Assembly (NCBI RefSeq): GCF_029167645.1
Contig: NZ_CP119147.1
Location: 5,536,501-5,600,500, forward strand
Direction of reading: 5' to 3'
Source: Streptomyces sp. AM 2-1-1
Lineage (GTDB): Bacteria > Actinomycetota > Actinomycetes > Streptomycetales > Streptomycetaceae
Length of the DNA stretch: 64,000 nucleotides
This document shows, piece after piece, positions 36,970-44,137 of the stretch; the first letter of the stretch is position 1, and each line of letters opens with the position of its first letter. The notes beneath the pieces are model-generated. The model was not told where the DNA came from, ran no database searches, and was given only the letters and a program-made list of their open reading frames with translations. A program made the position numbers and the translations under genes.

Positions 36970-37053
36970 GACCCGGGGCCTCCCGTCCCGATCGGACTGG
37001 GCTTGCGCGGGCGGCGCCCGAACCGGCCCGATCGGGACCGGATGTCCCGGGTC
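36970..37053. repeat. 26-bp inverted repeat in a divergent gap
   Basis: Arms 36970-36995 and 37028-37053 are reverse complements over 26 bp with 3 mismatches (outer GACCCGGG and inner GTCCCGATCGG are exact). The 32-bp loop contains GGGC/GCCC. It sits between two divergent secreted-protein genes, nearer the beta-helix gene, so it could be a transcription barrier, an operator pair or a remnant of a small palindromic element. Confidence 0.7.
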
Positions 37054-37266
37054 GTTCGTCCGGATCGCGCCGGACCCGCGCCTCCTGTCCGATGCAGACG
37101 GAAACCTAGGGCGCGGACCGGAGGGCGTCAAGGTCTGGACCATTGCCCGACTATCGGTCTTCCTTCTCCGCCCAGAGAAACATGTGGGATACACGAGTAA
37201 CTGACGGGCCGTAACACCCACTTGCCAGGATCCCGGCATCGACAAGATCCACCGAGGAGTCGGGAC

Positions 37267-38886
37267 ATGACCTCTACATCCAGCACGCCGAGCGCCGCCG
37301 CGTCCGGTTCCAGCCGCCGCAACTTCCTGCGTCAGGTCGGTCTCACCAGCGGTGCCGGCGCCATGTTCGCCACCATGGGGGCGCTCGGCCTCGCTCCCAC
37401 CGCCCAGGCGGCCGGCCGGGAACCCGCCTTCCACGCCCCCAGCAAGGGTGACTTCCACCTGAAGGGCAAGGCGGCCGCGAAGGTCGTCGTCGTCGGCGGC
37501 GGCATCGCCGGCCTCGCCTCCGCGTACGAACTCGGCAAGGCGGGCTACGACTGTACGGTCCTGGAGGCCCGGGGGCGTACCGGTGGCCGCAACACCACCA
37601 TCCGGGGCGGGGACACCACCACCGACCTGTACGGGAACAAGCAGACGGCGAAGTTCCACGACGGGCAGTACATGAACGCCGGTCCCGGCCGGATTCCCCA
37701 GTGGATGGTCACGCTCGACTACTGCCGTGAACTCGGCGTCCCCGTAGAGGTGTTCACCAACGTGAACGCCAACGCCTACATTTTCAACGAGCGCACCGGG
37801 ATGAAGGCCCCGATGCGCTACCGCACGGCCAAGGCCGACATGTACGGCTACGTCTCCGAACTCCTCGCAAAAGCCACCGACATGGGTGCGCTGGACCGTC
37901 AGATCAGCGCGGACGACCAGGAGAAGCTGCTGGAGTTCCTGAAGGACTTCGGTGACATCGGGGACACCCTGGAGTACACGGGCAGCCCGCGACGCGGTTA
38001 CACCGTCGACCCCGCCGCCGTCGGCACCCCCGGCGAGGTGCTCGGAGGCGTACCGACCGCCTCGGAGATCTTCTCGACCAACGTGGGCCGTTACTTCTCC
38101 TTCGAGTTCGAGTACGACCAGGCCATGCTGATGTTCCAGCCCGTCGGCGGCATGGACCAGATACCCGCGGCACTGACCCGGGCGATAGGCAGCCGCCGCA
38201 TACGGACCGGCGCCGCCGTCACCGACATCACGGACACCCCGCACGGCGTCACCGTCACCTACACCCAGGACGGCCGTACCCGCACCATCGACGCCGACTA
38301 CTGCATCGCCGCGCTGCCGCCGAACATCCTGGCCAAGACCTCGCACAACCTCGGCTCCGCCGTGCAGACCGCGCTCCAGGGGTGCAGGCCCTCGTCCGCG
38401 GGCAAGATCGGACTCGAGTACAAGAACCGCTGGTGGGAGACGGACCACCGGATCTACGGCGGCATCACCGAGACCGACATGGACCTCTCCCACATCTGGT
38501 ACCCGTCCTACGGCCACAACGGAGACCGCGGGCTCATCATCGGCTACTACAACACCGGCGCCAACGCCGACTCCTACGCCGCGCTCGCGCCCAAGGACCG
38601 CGAAGCCCGCGCCCTGGCCCAGGGCGTCAAGATCCACGGCGAGAAGTACCGTACGGAACTCGCCTCGTCCTTCTCGCACCACTGGCGCCAGACCCCCTAC
38701 CTGGAGGCCGCCTGGCACTCGCTCTCCGGAGGCCCGGAGGCCGCCGCCTTCGCCCCGCTCAACAAGGCGGCCGGCCGCGTCTACTTCGCGGGCGACTACC
38801 TGAGCAACACCGACGCCTGGCAGCACGGGGCGTTCACCTCGGCCCGCAAGGCCGTGACCGCCCTGCACAGCCGGGTCCTGGCGTAA
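37267..38886 (+). CDS. Tat-exported flavin amine oxidase
   Basis: 539 residues. The N-terminus SSRRNFLRQVGLTSGAGAMF is a twin-arginine signal, with a second hydrophobic stretch and cleavage near AQAAG at 45-50. FAD-binding motif KVVVVGGGIAGLASAYELGK (about 72-91) is followed by VLEARGRTGGRN, the GMC/MAO fingerprint; a C-terminal GRVYFAGDYLSNTDAWQHGA block closes the FAD site. Overall pattern resembles L-amino acid oxidases of Streptomyces (L-glutamate oxidase type) more than polyamine oxidases, but substrate is not decidable from motifs. By-products would be hydrogen peroxide and ammonia outside the cell. GAGGAG lies 8 nt before the ATG at 37267; an upstream ATG at 37222 lacks this and would displace the Tat signal. 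Confidence 0.9.
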   Translation: MTSTSSTPSAAASGSSRRNFLRQVGLTSGAGAMFATMGALGLAPTAQAAGREPAFHAPSKGDFHLKGKAAAKVVVVGGGIAGLASAYELGKAGYDCTVLEARGRTGGRNTTIRGGDTTTDLYGNKQTAKFHDGQYMNAGPGRIPQWMVTLDYCRELGVPVEVFTNVNANAYIFNERTGMKAPMRYRTAKADMYGYVSELLAKATDMGALDRQISADDQEKLLEFLKDFGDIGDTLEYTGSPRRGYTVDPAAVGTPGEVLGGVPTASEIFSTNVGRYFSFEFEYDQAMLMFQPVGGMDQIPAALTRAIGSRRIRTGAAVTDITDTPHGVTVTYTQDGRTRTIDADYCIAALPPNILAKTSHNLGSAVQTALQGCRPSSAGKIGLEYKNRWWETDHRIYGGITETDMDLSHIWYPSYGHNGDRGLIIGYYNTGANADSYAALAPKDREARALAQGVKIHGEKYRTELASSFSHHWRQTPYLEAAWHSLSGGPEAAAFAPLNKAAGRVYFAGDYLSNTDAWQHGAFTSARKAVTALHSRVLA

Positions 38887-39001
38887 GCACTGCCGCCCGG
38901 GCAGGAGTGCTCGGGTAAACATCCCGTGACGGGGCGCGGACGGGGAATGTCCGTGCCCCCCGGGGCGTTCTCCTCTGCGAACACGAGGAGGAGCGGTAAC
39001 C

Positions 39002-39940
39002 GTGCCTGATCCGCAGAGTCTGTACGAATGGGAGCCGAAGGGGCTGGCCGTCGTCGACATGGCGTTGGCCCAGGAGTCGGCCGGCCTGGTCATGCTCTAT
39101 CACTTCGACGGGTACATCGACGCCGGCGAGACCGGCGAGCAGGTCGTCGAGGGACTGCTGGAGTCGCTGCCGCACCAGGTGGTGGCCCGCTTCGACCACG
39201 ACCGGCTGGTGGACTACCGCGCCCGGCGCCCGCTGCTCACCTTCCGGCGCGACCGGTGGACGGCCTACGAGACCCCGACCCTGGACGTCCGCGTCGTCCA
39301 GGACGCCACCGGCGCCCCCTTCCTCCTGCTCTCCGGTCCCGAACCGGACGTGGAGTGGGAGCGGTTCGCCGCCGCGGTCGAGCAGATCGTCGAACGCCTC
39401 GGCGTGCGGCTCTCCGTGACCGTCCACGGCATCCCCATGGGAGTGCCGCACACCCGGCCGGTCGGCCTCACCCCGCACGGCAACCGCGTCGATCTGATGC
39501 CGGGCCACAGCACCCCGTTCGACGAGGCACAGGTCCCCGGCTCGGCCGCCGCCCTCGTCGAATACCGCCTGGCCGAGGCCGGGCACGACGTGCTCGGCGT
39601 GGCCGCGCACGTCCCGCACTACGTCGCCCGGTCCGCCTACCCGGACGCGGCGCTCACCAGCCTGGAGGCCATCACCGCCGCCACCGGCCTGGTGCTGCCC
39701 ACCGTCGCGCACACCCTGCGCACCGCCGCGCACCGCACCCAGACCGAGATCGACCGGCAGATCGGCGAGGGCGACGAAGAACTCGTCGCGCTCGTCGAAG
39801 GTCTCGAGCACCAGTACGACGCGATCGCCGGCTCCGAGACCCGCGGCAACCTCGTCGCCGAACCGGTGGACCTGCCGTCCGCCGACGAGATCGGGCTCGA
39901 ATTCGAGCGGTTCCTCGCCGAGCGCGAGGGCGACGCCTGA
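39002..39940 (+). CDS. PAC2-family protein (proteasome assembly chaperone-like)
   Basis: 312 residues. The N-terminal part [20 protein letters not shown], the [20 protein letters not shown] segment and [16 protein letters not shown] define the actinobacterial PAC2 family; a later stretch [20 protein letters not shown] and the C-terminal helices ([20 protein letters not shown]) complete it. In eukaryotes PAC2 assists proteasome assembly; actinomycetes do carry 20S proteasomes, but the function of this bacterial family is not established. The GTG start has GAGGAGG nearby. No partner genes of the proteasome are in the window. Confidence 0.85.
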   Translation: MPDPQSLYEWEPKGLAVVDMALAQESAGLVMLYHFDGYIDAGETGEQVVEGLLESLPHQVVARFDHDRLVDYRARRPLLTFRRDRWTAYETPTLDVRVVQDATGAPFLLLSGPEPDVEWERFAAAVEQIVERLGVRLSVTVHGIPMGVPHTRPVGLTPHGNRVDLMPGHSTPFDEAQVPGSAAALVEYRLAEAGHDVLGVAAHVPHYVARSAYPDAALTSLEAITAATGLVLPTVAHTLRTAAHRTQTEIDRQIGEGDEELVALVEGLEHQYDAIAGSETRGNLVAEPVDLPSADEIGLEFERFLAEREGDA

Positions 39941-40025
39941 CGGTGGCGGTTCCGGCCCACCGCACGGGTGCGCCGGACCGCCACCGGGTGGGACACGGGC
40001 CGGGCCGCCCCGTAGGCTGCCGCTC

Positions 40026-40673
40026 ATGCTGACAGTGGGCCTGACCGGCGGCATCGGCGCCGGCAAGAGCGAAGTGTCCCGGCTGCTCGCCTCGTACGGA
40101 GCGGTACTCATCGACGCCGACCGCCTCGCACGCGAGGTCGTCGCCCCCGGCACGCCGGGACTCGCCGCCGTCGTGGGAGAGTTCGGCGCCGGTGTCCTCC
40201 TGGAGGACGGCAGTCTGAACCGGCCCGCACTCGGCTCGATCGTCTTCGCCGACAGCGATCGCCTCGCCGCCCTCAACGCCATCGTGCACCCGCTCGTGAG
40301 GGACCGGACCGCCGAACTGGAGAAGTCCGCCGGACCCGGGTCGGTCGTCGTCAACGACGTCCCCCTGCTCACCGAGAACGGTCTCGCTCCCCTCTACGAC
40401 CTGGTCGTCGTCGTCGACGCCACCCCCGCCACCCAGCTCGACCGGCTCGTCCGGCTGCGCGGCATGACGGAGGCCGACGCCCGGGCCCGGATGGCGGCCC
40501 AGGCCAGCCGCGAGGAACGGCTCGCCGTCGCCGATCTCGTCGTGGACAACGACGGCCCCCTCGCCGACCTGGAACCACAGGTGCGCACGGTGTGGGAGGA
40601 ACTGTCCCGACGGGCGGCCTCCGGTCCCACCCGTGACCGCACGGACGGTCCCGCCCGCGACCGCACGGAATAG
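40026..40673 (+). CDS. coaE: Dephospho-CoA kinase
   Basis: Last step of coenzyme A synthesis, phosphorylating the ribose 3'-OH of dephospho-CoA. 215 residues. [20 protein letters not shown] gives the P-loop GGIGAGKS (residues 8-15), [16 protein letters not shown] follows, and [20 protein letters not shown] with [20 protein letters not shown] shows the CoA-binding and lid regions. The C-terminal 20 residues ([14 protein letters not shown]) are a charged repeat not seen in shorter homologues. The ATG lies 86 bp after the PAC2 stop, so co-transcription is possible. Confidence 0.96.
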   Translation: MLTVGLTGGIGAGKSEVSRLLASYGAVLIDADRLAREVVAPGTPGLAAVVGEFGAGVLLEDGSLNRPALGSIVFADSDRLAALNAIVHPLVRDRTAELEKSAGPGSVVVNDVPLLTENGLAPLYDLVVVVDATPATQLDRLVRLRGMTEADARARMAAQASREERLAVADLVVDNDGPLADLEPQVRTVWEELSRRAASGPTRDRTDGPARDRTE

Positions 40674-40724
40674 CGGGGAACTGCCCGACGTTGGAAACGG
40701 CCGAGCCGAGGGAAGGATGCGACC

Positions 40725-41093
40725 GTGCCCGAACGGAACCCGGAAACCCATGTGATCGACTTCCGTGCCGCCGAGCAACTGCTGGCCGCGCGGGACCCCC
40801 AGGGTGCGGTGAAGCTCCTCGACTCGGTGATCGCGGCCCACCCGGAGAACACCGCGGCCCGGTTGCTGCGTGCCAGAGCGTTCTTCGCCGCCGCCCAACT
40901 GCGACCGGCGGAGCTGGAGTTCGAGCTCGTCCTGGAGCGGGAGCCGGACAACGCCTTCGCCCACTTCGCACTGGCCCGCACCTTCCAGCGGTCCGGGCGC
41001 CCTGAGCAGGCCACCCGCCACTTCCGGCTCGCCGCCGCCCTCGACCCCAACCCGGAGTACTTGAGCGCCGCGCGCTTCGACAGCCGCGACTGA
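40725..41093 (+). CDS. Small tetratricopeptide-repeat protein
   Basis: 122 residues holding two to three TPR units: AEQLLAARDPQGAVKLLDSV, then AHPENTAARLLRARAFFAAA with LRPAELEFELVLEREPDNAF, and AHFALARTFQRSGRPEQATR with HFRLAAALDPNPEYLSA. The Ala/Gly/Pro signature positions are clear. No enzyme domain or membrane helix; likely a protein-binding adaptor. GTG at 40725 follows GAAGGA, 51 bp after coaE, so it may share the coaE transcript. Confidence 0.85.
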   Translation: MPERNPETHVIDFRAAEQLLAARDPQGAVKLLDSVIAAHPENTAARLLRARAFFAAAQLRPAELEFELVLEREPDNAFAHFALARTFQRSGRPEQATRHFRLAAALDPNPEYLSAARFDSRD

Positions 41094-41276
41094 GCGGGCG
41101 CGGGGCGCGGGAGCGACCGGGGCGCCCGACCCGCACCGGACAGTCGGCGCGCGTACGCGACAGGCTCGCGCGGCGGCGAGGACCTCCGCGCTCGTGGAGC
41201 CCCGCCGAGACGTGGGACTCCCGCAAGCCCTCAAGGAGCACCGCCGGGGCTCCGAGATTCCCGCCCCCACCTCACC

Positions 41277-41570
41277 TCACGGAGCCCTCGTCCACGGCCG
41301 GTCCGTCCGCCCGTCGCCGTGTCCCGGTTCGTACGGGGGGACCTCCCTGCCCGGCTGGAAGTGGGCGCCCTGGCGCATCCGGTGGACGATCACCACGAAG
41401 TCCGCCGCCGTCACCGCCAGCAGCACGCCGCAGGCCACCGCCCATCCGGGACGATCGGCGAGGGAGAACGCGACCACCCCGAACAGGGTCCAGGCGACGC
41501 CCCACAGACTCAGCCAGAGCCGCATGCGCAGCGGACTGCGCGCGGTCACGGGTTCACTGCCGGTACGCAT
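41277..41570 (-). CDS. Small two-helix membrane protein, DUF6343-like
   Basis: 97 residues. The N-terminus MRTGSEPVTARSPLRMRLWL leads into one hydrophobic helix (LWGVAWTLFGVVAFSLA), a short turn with DRPGW, and a second helix (AVACGVLLAVTAADFVVIVH), then RMRQGAHFQPGREVPPYEPG, a cytoplasmic tail. This arrangement matches a small streptomycete membrane family of unknown function; I recognise it only by pattern. Convergent with the TPR gene. Confidence 0.75.
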   Translation of the reverse strand: MRTGSEPVTARSPLRMRLWLSLWGVAWTLFGVVAFSLADRPGWAVACGVLLAVTAADFVVIVHRMRQGAHFQPGREVPPYEPGHGDGRTDRPWTRAP

Positions 41571-42050
41571 CTCTCATCACCTCACGTCCAGCATGGACCC
41601 GTGCCGTCGTGGATGCGGAATGCCGGAGGGGGATGTGCGTGACGGTACCGGGAGTGCGGGTCGGCATGCGCGGGTGCGGGGCTGTCCGGTGGGCGGCGCC
41701 GCCGGCGACGCGCCGGGCAACCCGGCGGAGTTCCTCTCGCCGGCGGGCATACGGCGCGCGTACGGGCCCGCACGTTCTGCGGCAACCCGCTCGGGGCGCT
41801 GCACGGCTGGGGGCCGCACGGCTCGGCGCGCTGCACGGCGACGCGCCGCCGCCGGCCGCCCGGCTGGTGCGCACCGAAGGGCCGGCCCCGGTCGCGGGGA
41901 TCGCGGACGACCGCTCCCGCCGGTCCGGAGGGCCGGTCCACTGGTCGGCGGGCCGTTGCCCCGGGCACTCCGGCGGGCCGTTGCCCCCGGCACTGAGGGC
42001 GCGGGCCACGGGCCGCCGGCCCTTCCGAGGGCCGCCGGAGCGGAGGCCGG
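41571..42050. other. Intergenic region without a supported gene
   Basis: 480 bp between two minus-strand small genes. Open frames in it are Arg/Ala/Gly-rich low-complexity products with no ribosome-binding site. It contains near-direct repeats of GGGCCGTTGCCCC and of CTGCACGGC-type motifs. The promoter of the DUF6343-like gene is expected here. Confidence 0.5.
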
Positions 42051-42413
42051 TCAGTGCACGAGGGTGTAGCTGCGCCAGACCGGGGTGCTCGGGGCGTCCT
42101 GGTCGGTGAGGCGGGTGGAGAGGTAGGTGCTGCCCTTGCCGGTGCAGTCGCGGGAGCGGTAGAGAACCATGTCGATGAGAGTGTTGTTGTCGACCGTCTT
42201 CGCACCCCCCGGCAGTGCGTGGCAGCCCCGTACCAGCGGACTTTGCTCCATGACCTCGACATCGCGCTCGTTGGTGTAGATGACCGGCCCGACCGCTGTG
42301 CGGCCGAGACCCGAACAGCCCGAGGCGGCACCCAGAGCGGTGAGGGCCAGCAGGACGGCCCCCGCGGCGCGGGGACGGCGGATGCGGTGGTGGAGCGTCG
42401 CTGTCACGGACAT
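42051..42413 (-). CDS. Small lipoprotein of unknown function
   Basis: 120 residues. Arg-rich N-terminus then AAGAVLLALTALGAASGC, with a probable lipobox Cys at residue 33 and a Ser/Gly linker, so it is anchored to the outer face of the membrane. The mature part (PVIYTNERDVEVMEQSPLVR; GCHALPGGAKTVDNNTLIDM; RDCTGKGSTYLSTRLTDQDA) carries two Cys residues that may form a disulfide. GAGGA precedes the ATG by 8 nt. I do not recognise the family. Confidence 0.75.
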   Translation of the reverse strand: MSVTATLHHRIRRPRAAGAVLLALTALGAASGCSGLGRTAVGPVIYTNERDVEVMEQSPLVRGCHALPGGAKTVDNNTLIDMVLYRSRDCTGKGSTYLSTRLTDQDAPSTPVWRSYTLVH

Positions 42414-42685
42414 GGGCGGGTCCTCGTCTGCTCGTCCGGATCATCAGGGGGTGCGGGGGTACGGCACGGCGCGAGGGCGCCGCACCTGAGGTGCCGCACG
42501 GGAATTCCGTACGGGCGCCTGCCACGCTGCCCGCTCCGGAGCGCCCCGGCACCCGGGGAGGGCCGACCGGGCGACTTCCGGGAGAGTTGGGGGTTCCCTT
42601 GGGGTGCGAATAGGGCATAACGTGTTAATAGGCAACGGTTCCGTCCCGGCGCCGTTGTGTGTCGTGCCAGTGGCAGGGGGCCGTC

Positions 42686-43681
42686 ATGGTCCAAGTGCTA
42701 GTGATCGCGATCGTCGCGGTGATCGCCGTCTGCGTTCTGTTCGCAGTCGCGGGGGTCCGCGTCGTCCGACAGTACGAGCGAGGGGTGGTGCTCCGGCTCG
42801 GCCGGCTGCGCAACGAGATCAGGGGGCCCGGACTCACGATGATCGTCCCTGGCGTGGACCGGCTCCGTAAGGTCAATCTGCAGATCGTCACGATGCCGGT
42901 GCCCGCGCAGGACGGGATCACCAGGGACAACGTGACCGTCCGGGTCGACGCGGTCATCTACTTCAAGGTGATCGACGCGGCGAGCGCGGTCATCCAGGTC
43001 GAGGACTACCGCTTCGCCGTCTCGCAGATGGCGCAGACGTCGCTCCGTTCGATCATCGGCAAGAGCGACCTGGACGATCTGCTGTCCAACCGCGAGAAGC
43101 TCAACGAGGGCCTGGAGCTGATGATCGACAGTCCTGCCGTGGGCTGGGGCGTCCAGATCGACCGGGTGGAGATCAAGGACGTCTCCCTGCCGGAGACGAT
43201 GAAGCGCTCCATGGCCCGGCAGGCCGAGGCCGACCGCGAGCGCCGGGCCCGCGTGATCAACGCCGACGCCGAACTCCAGGCGTCGAAGAAGCTGGCGGAG
43301 GCCGCGGGCCAGATGTCCGCGCAACCCGCCGCCCTCCAGTTGCGACTCCTGCAGACGGTGGTCGCGGTCGCGGCGGAGAAGAACTCGACGCTGGTGCTTC
43401 CCTTCCCCGTGGAGCTGCTCCGCTTCCTGGAACGGGCGCAGCAACCGCAGGCGGGCGACGGGCAGTCCCGTCCGGTCGCCTCCGAGGCGCCGCCCACCGG
43501 ACCCGCGCCGACCGCCGCCCGGAACGGGGCACCGCACGGATCCGGCACCCCGTCCCCCCAGGGGGCCCGCCCTCCGTCGCCCCCGCCCCGGTACGCCGCC
43601 ACTCCGCGCCCGGCGTCGCCTGCGGACACCGACGCCGACGCCGACGCCCCGCCCCGGTCGGACCGTCTCACCCGGCACTGA
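42686..43681 (+). CDS. SPFH/Band-7 slipin-type membrane protein
   Basis: 331 residues. One N-terminal membrane helix (VLVIAIVAVIAVCVLFAVAG) is followed by the SPFH domain: VRQYERGVVLRLGRLRNEIR, RGPGLTMIVPGVDRLRKVNL, NVTVRVDAVIYFKVIDAASA and YRFAVSQMAQTSLRSIIGKS, then a coiled-coil region (KRSMARQAEADRERRARVIN) and LVLPFPVELLRFLERAQ. The slipin/stomatin subfamily is clear. The last 80 residues are a Pro/Ala-rich tail. Such proteins form membrane-associated oligomeric scaffolds. The ATG at 42686 with a G-run upstream is chosen over an in-frame GTG at 42659. No NfeD-type partner is adjacent. Confidence 0.9.
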   Translation: MVQVLVIAIVAVIAVCVLFAVAGVRVVRQYERGVVLRLGRLRNEIRGPGLTMIVPGVDRLRKVNLQIVTMPVPAQDGITRDNVTVRVDAVIYFKVIDAASAVIQVEDYRFAVSQMAQTSLRSIIGKSDLDDLLSNREKLNEGLELMIDSPAVGWGVQIDRVEIKDVSLPETMKRSMARQAEADRERRARVINADAELQASKKLAEAAGQMSAQPAALQLRLLQTVVAVAAEKNSTLVLPFPVELLRFLERAQQPQAGDGQSRPVASEAPPTGPAPTAARNGAPHGSGTPSPQGARPPSPPPRYAATPRPASPADTDADADAPPRSDRLTRH

Positions 43682-44137
43682 AGCGGTCGGGTACCGGAAG
43701 GCTCCGGAGGGAGCGAAGACCATCCGGAAGGCCGCGCGTATCCGGAAGGGAGGAGCGCGCGGGGACCGGGTGGGTAGGGCAGCGAGTGGGCAAGGCAGCG
43801 AGTGGGCGGTGGCCGCGTCGGGCCCGGGACCGTCAAAGCCGAGCCGGGGCCGCCCGGAACCGAGACCGGCGCGTACGGCCCGGGTACCCGACCCCGTCCA
43901 CCCGGCCCCCGGCCCCGTCCACCCGGCCTCCGGCCCCCCGGCCCCGCCATCCGAGGCCCGGCCCTCGTTCCCGGTCCCCCCGCGCGGCCCGGACCCGGCC
44001 CGACCTGGCCCGATGCCGGGCGCGACCGGCGCTGTCGGACCTCCCGCCTAGACTCGTCGGGGCCGGAGGACGACGCCGGCGACGACATCAGCGACGGGGC
44101 GCGGCGCGTCCGGAGAAGAGCGGGAGGGGTGGCCGGT
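43682..44137 (+). other. Intergenic region before the SNF2 gene
   Basis: 456 bp. Contains short direct repeats: GGCAGCGAGTGGGC twice near 43775-43807, ATCCGGAAGG twice near 43722-43750, and CCCCGTCCACCCGGCC twice near 43900-43930. In-frame open sequence upstream of the SNF2 start (43802-44137) is Pro/Gly/Arg-rich and unlikely to be translated. No promoter stands out. Confidence 0.5.

Noticed and set aside
41609..42109. Open frame on the plus strand that could encode a 166-aa protein
   Set aside because: Arg/Ala/Pro-rich low-complexity product, no ribosome-binding site, and overlap with the lipoprotein gene on the other strand.
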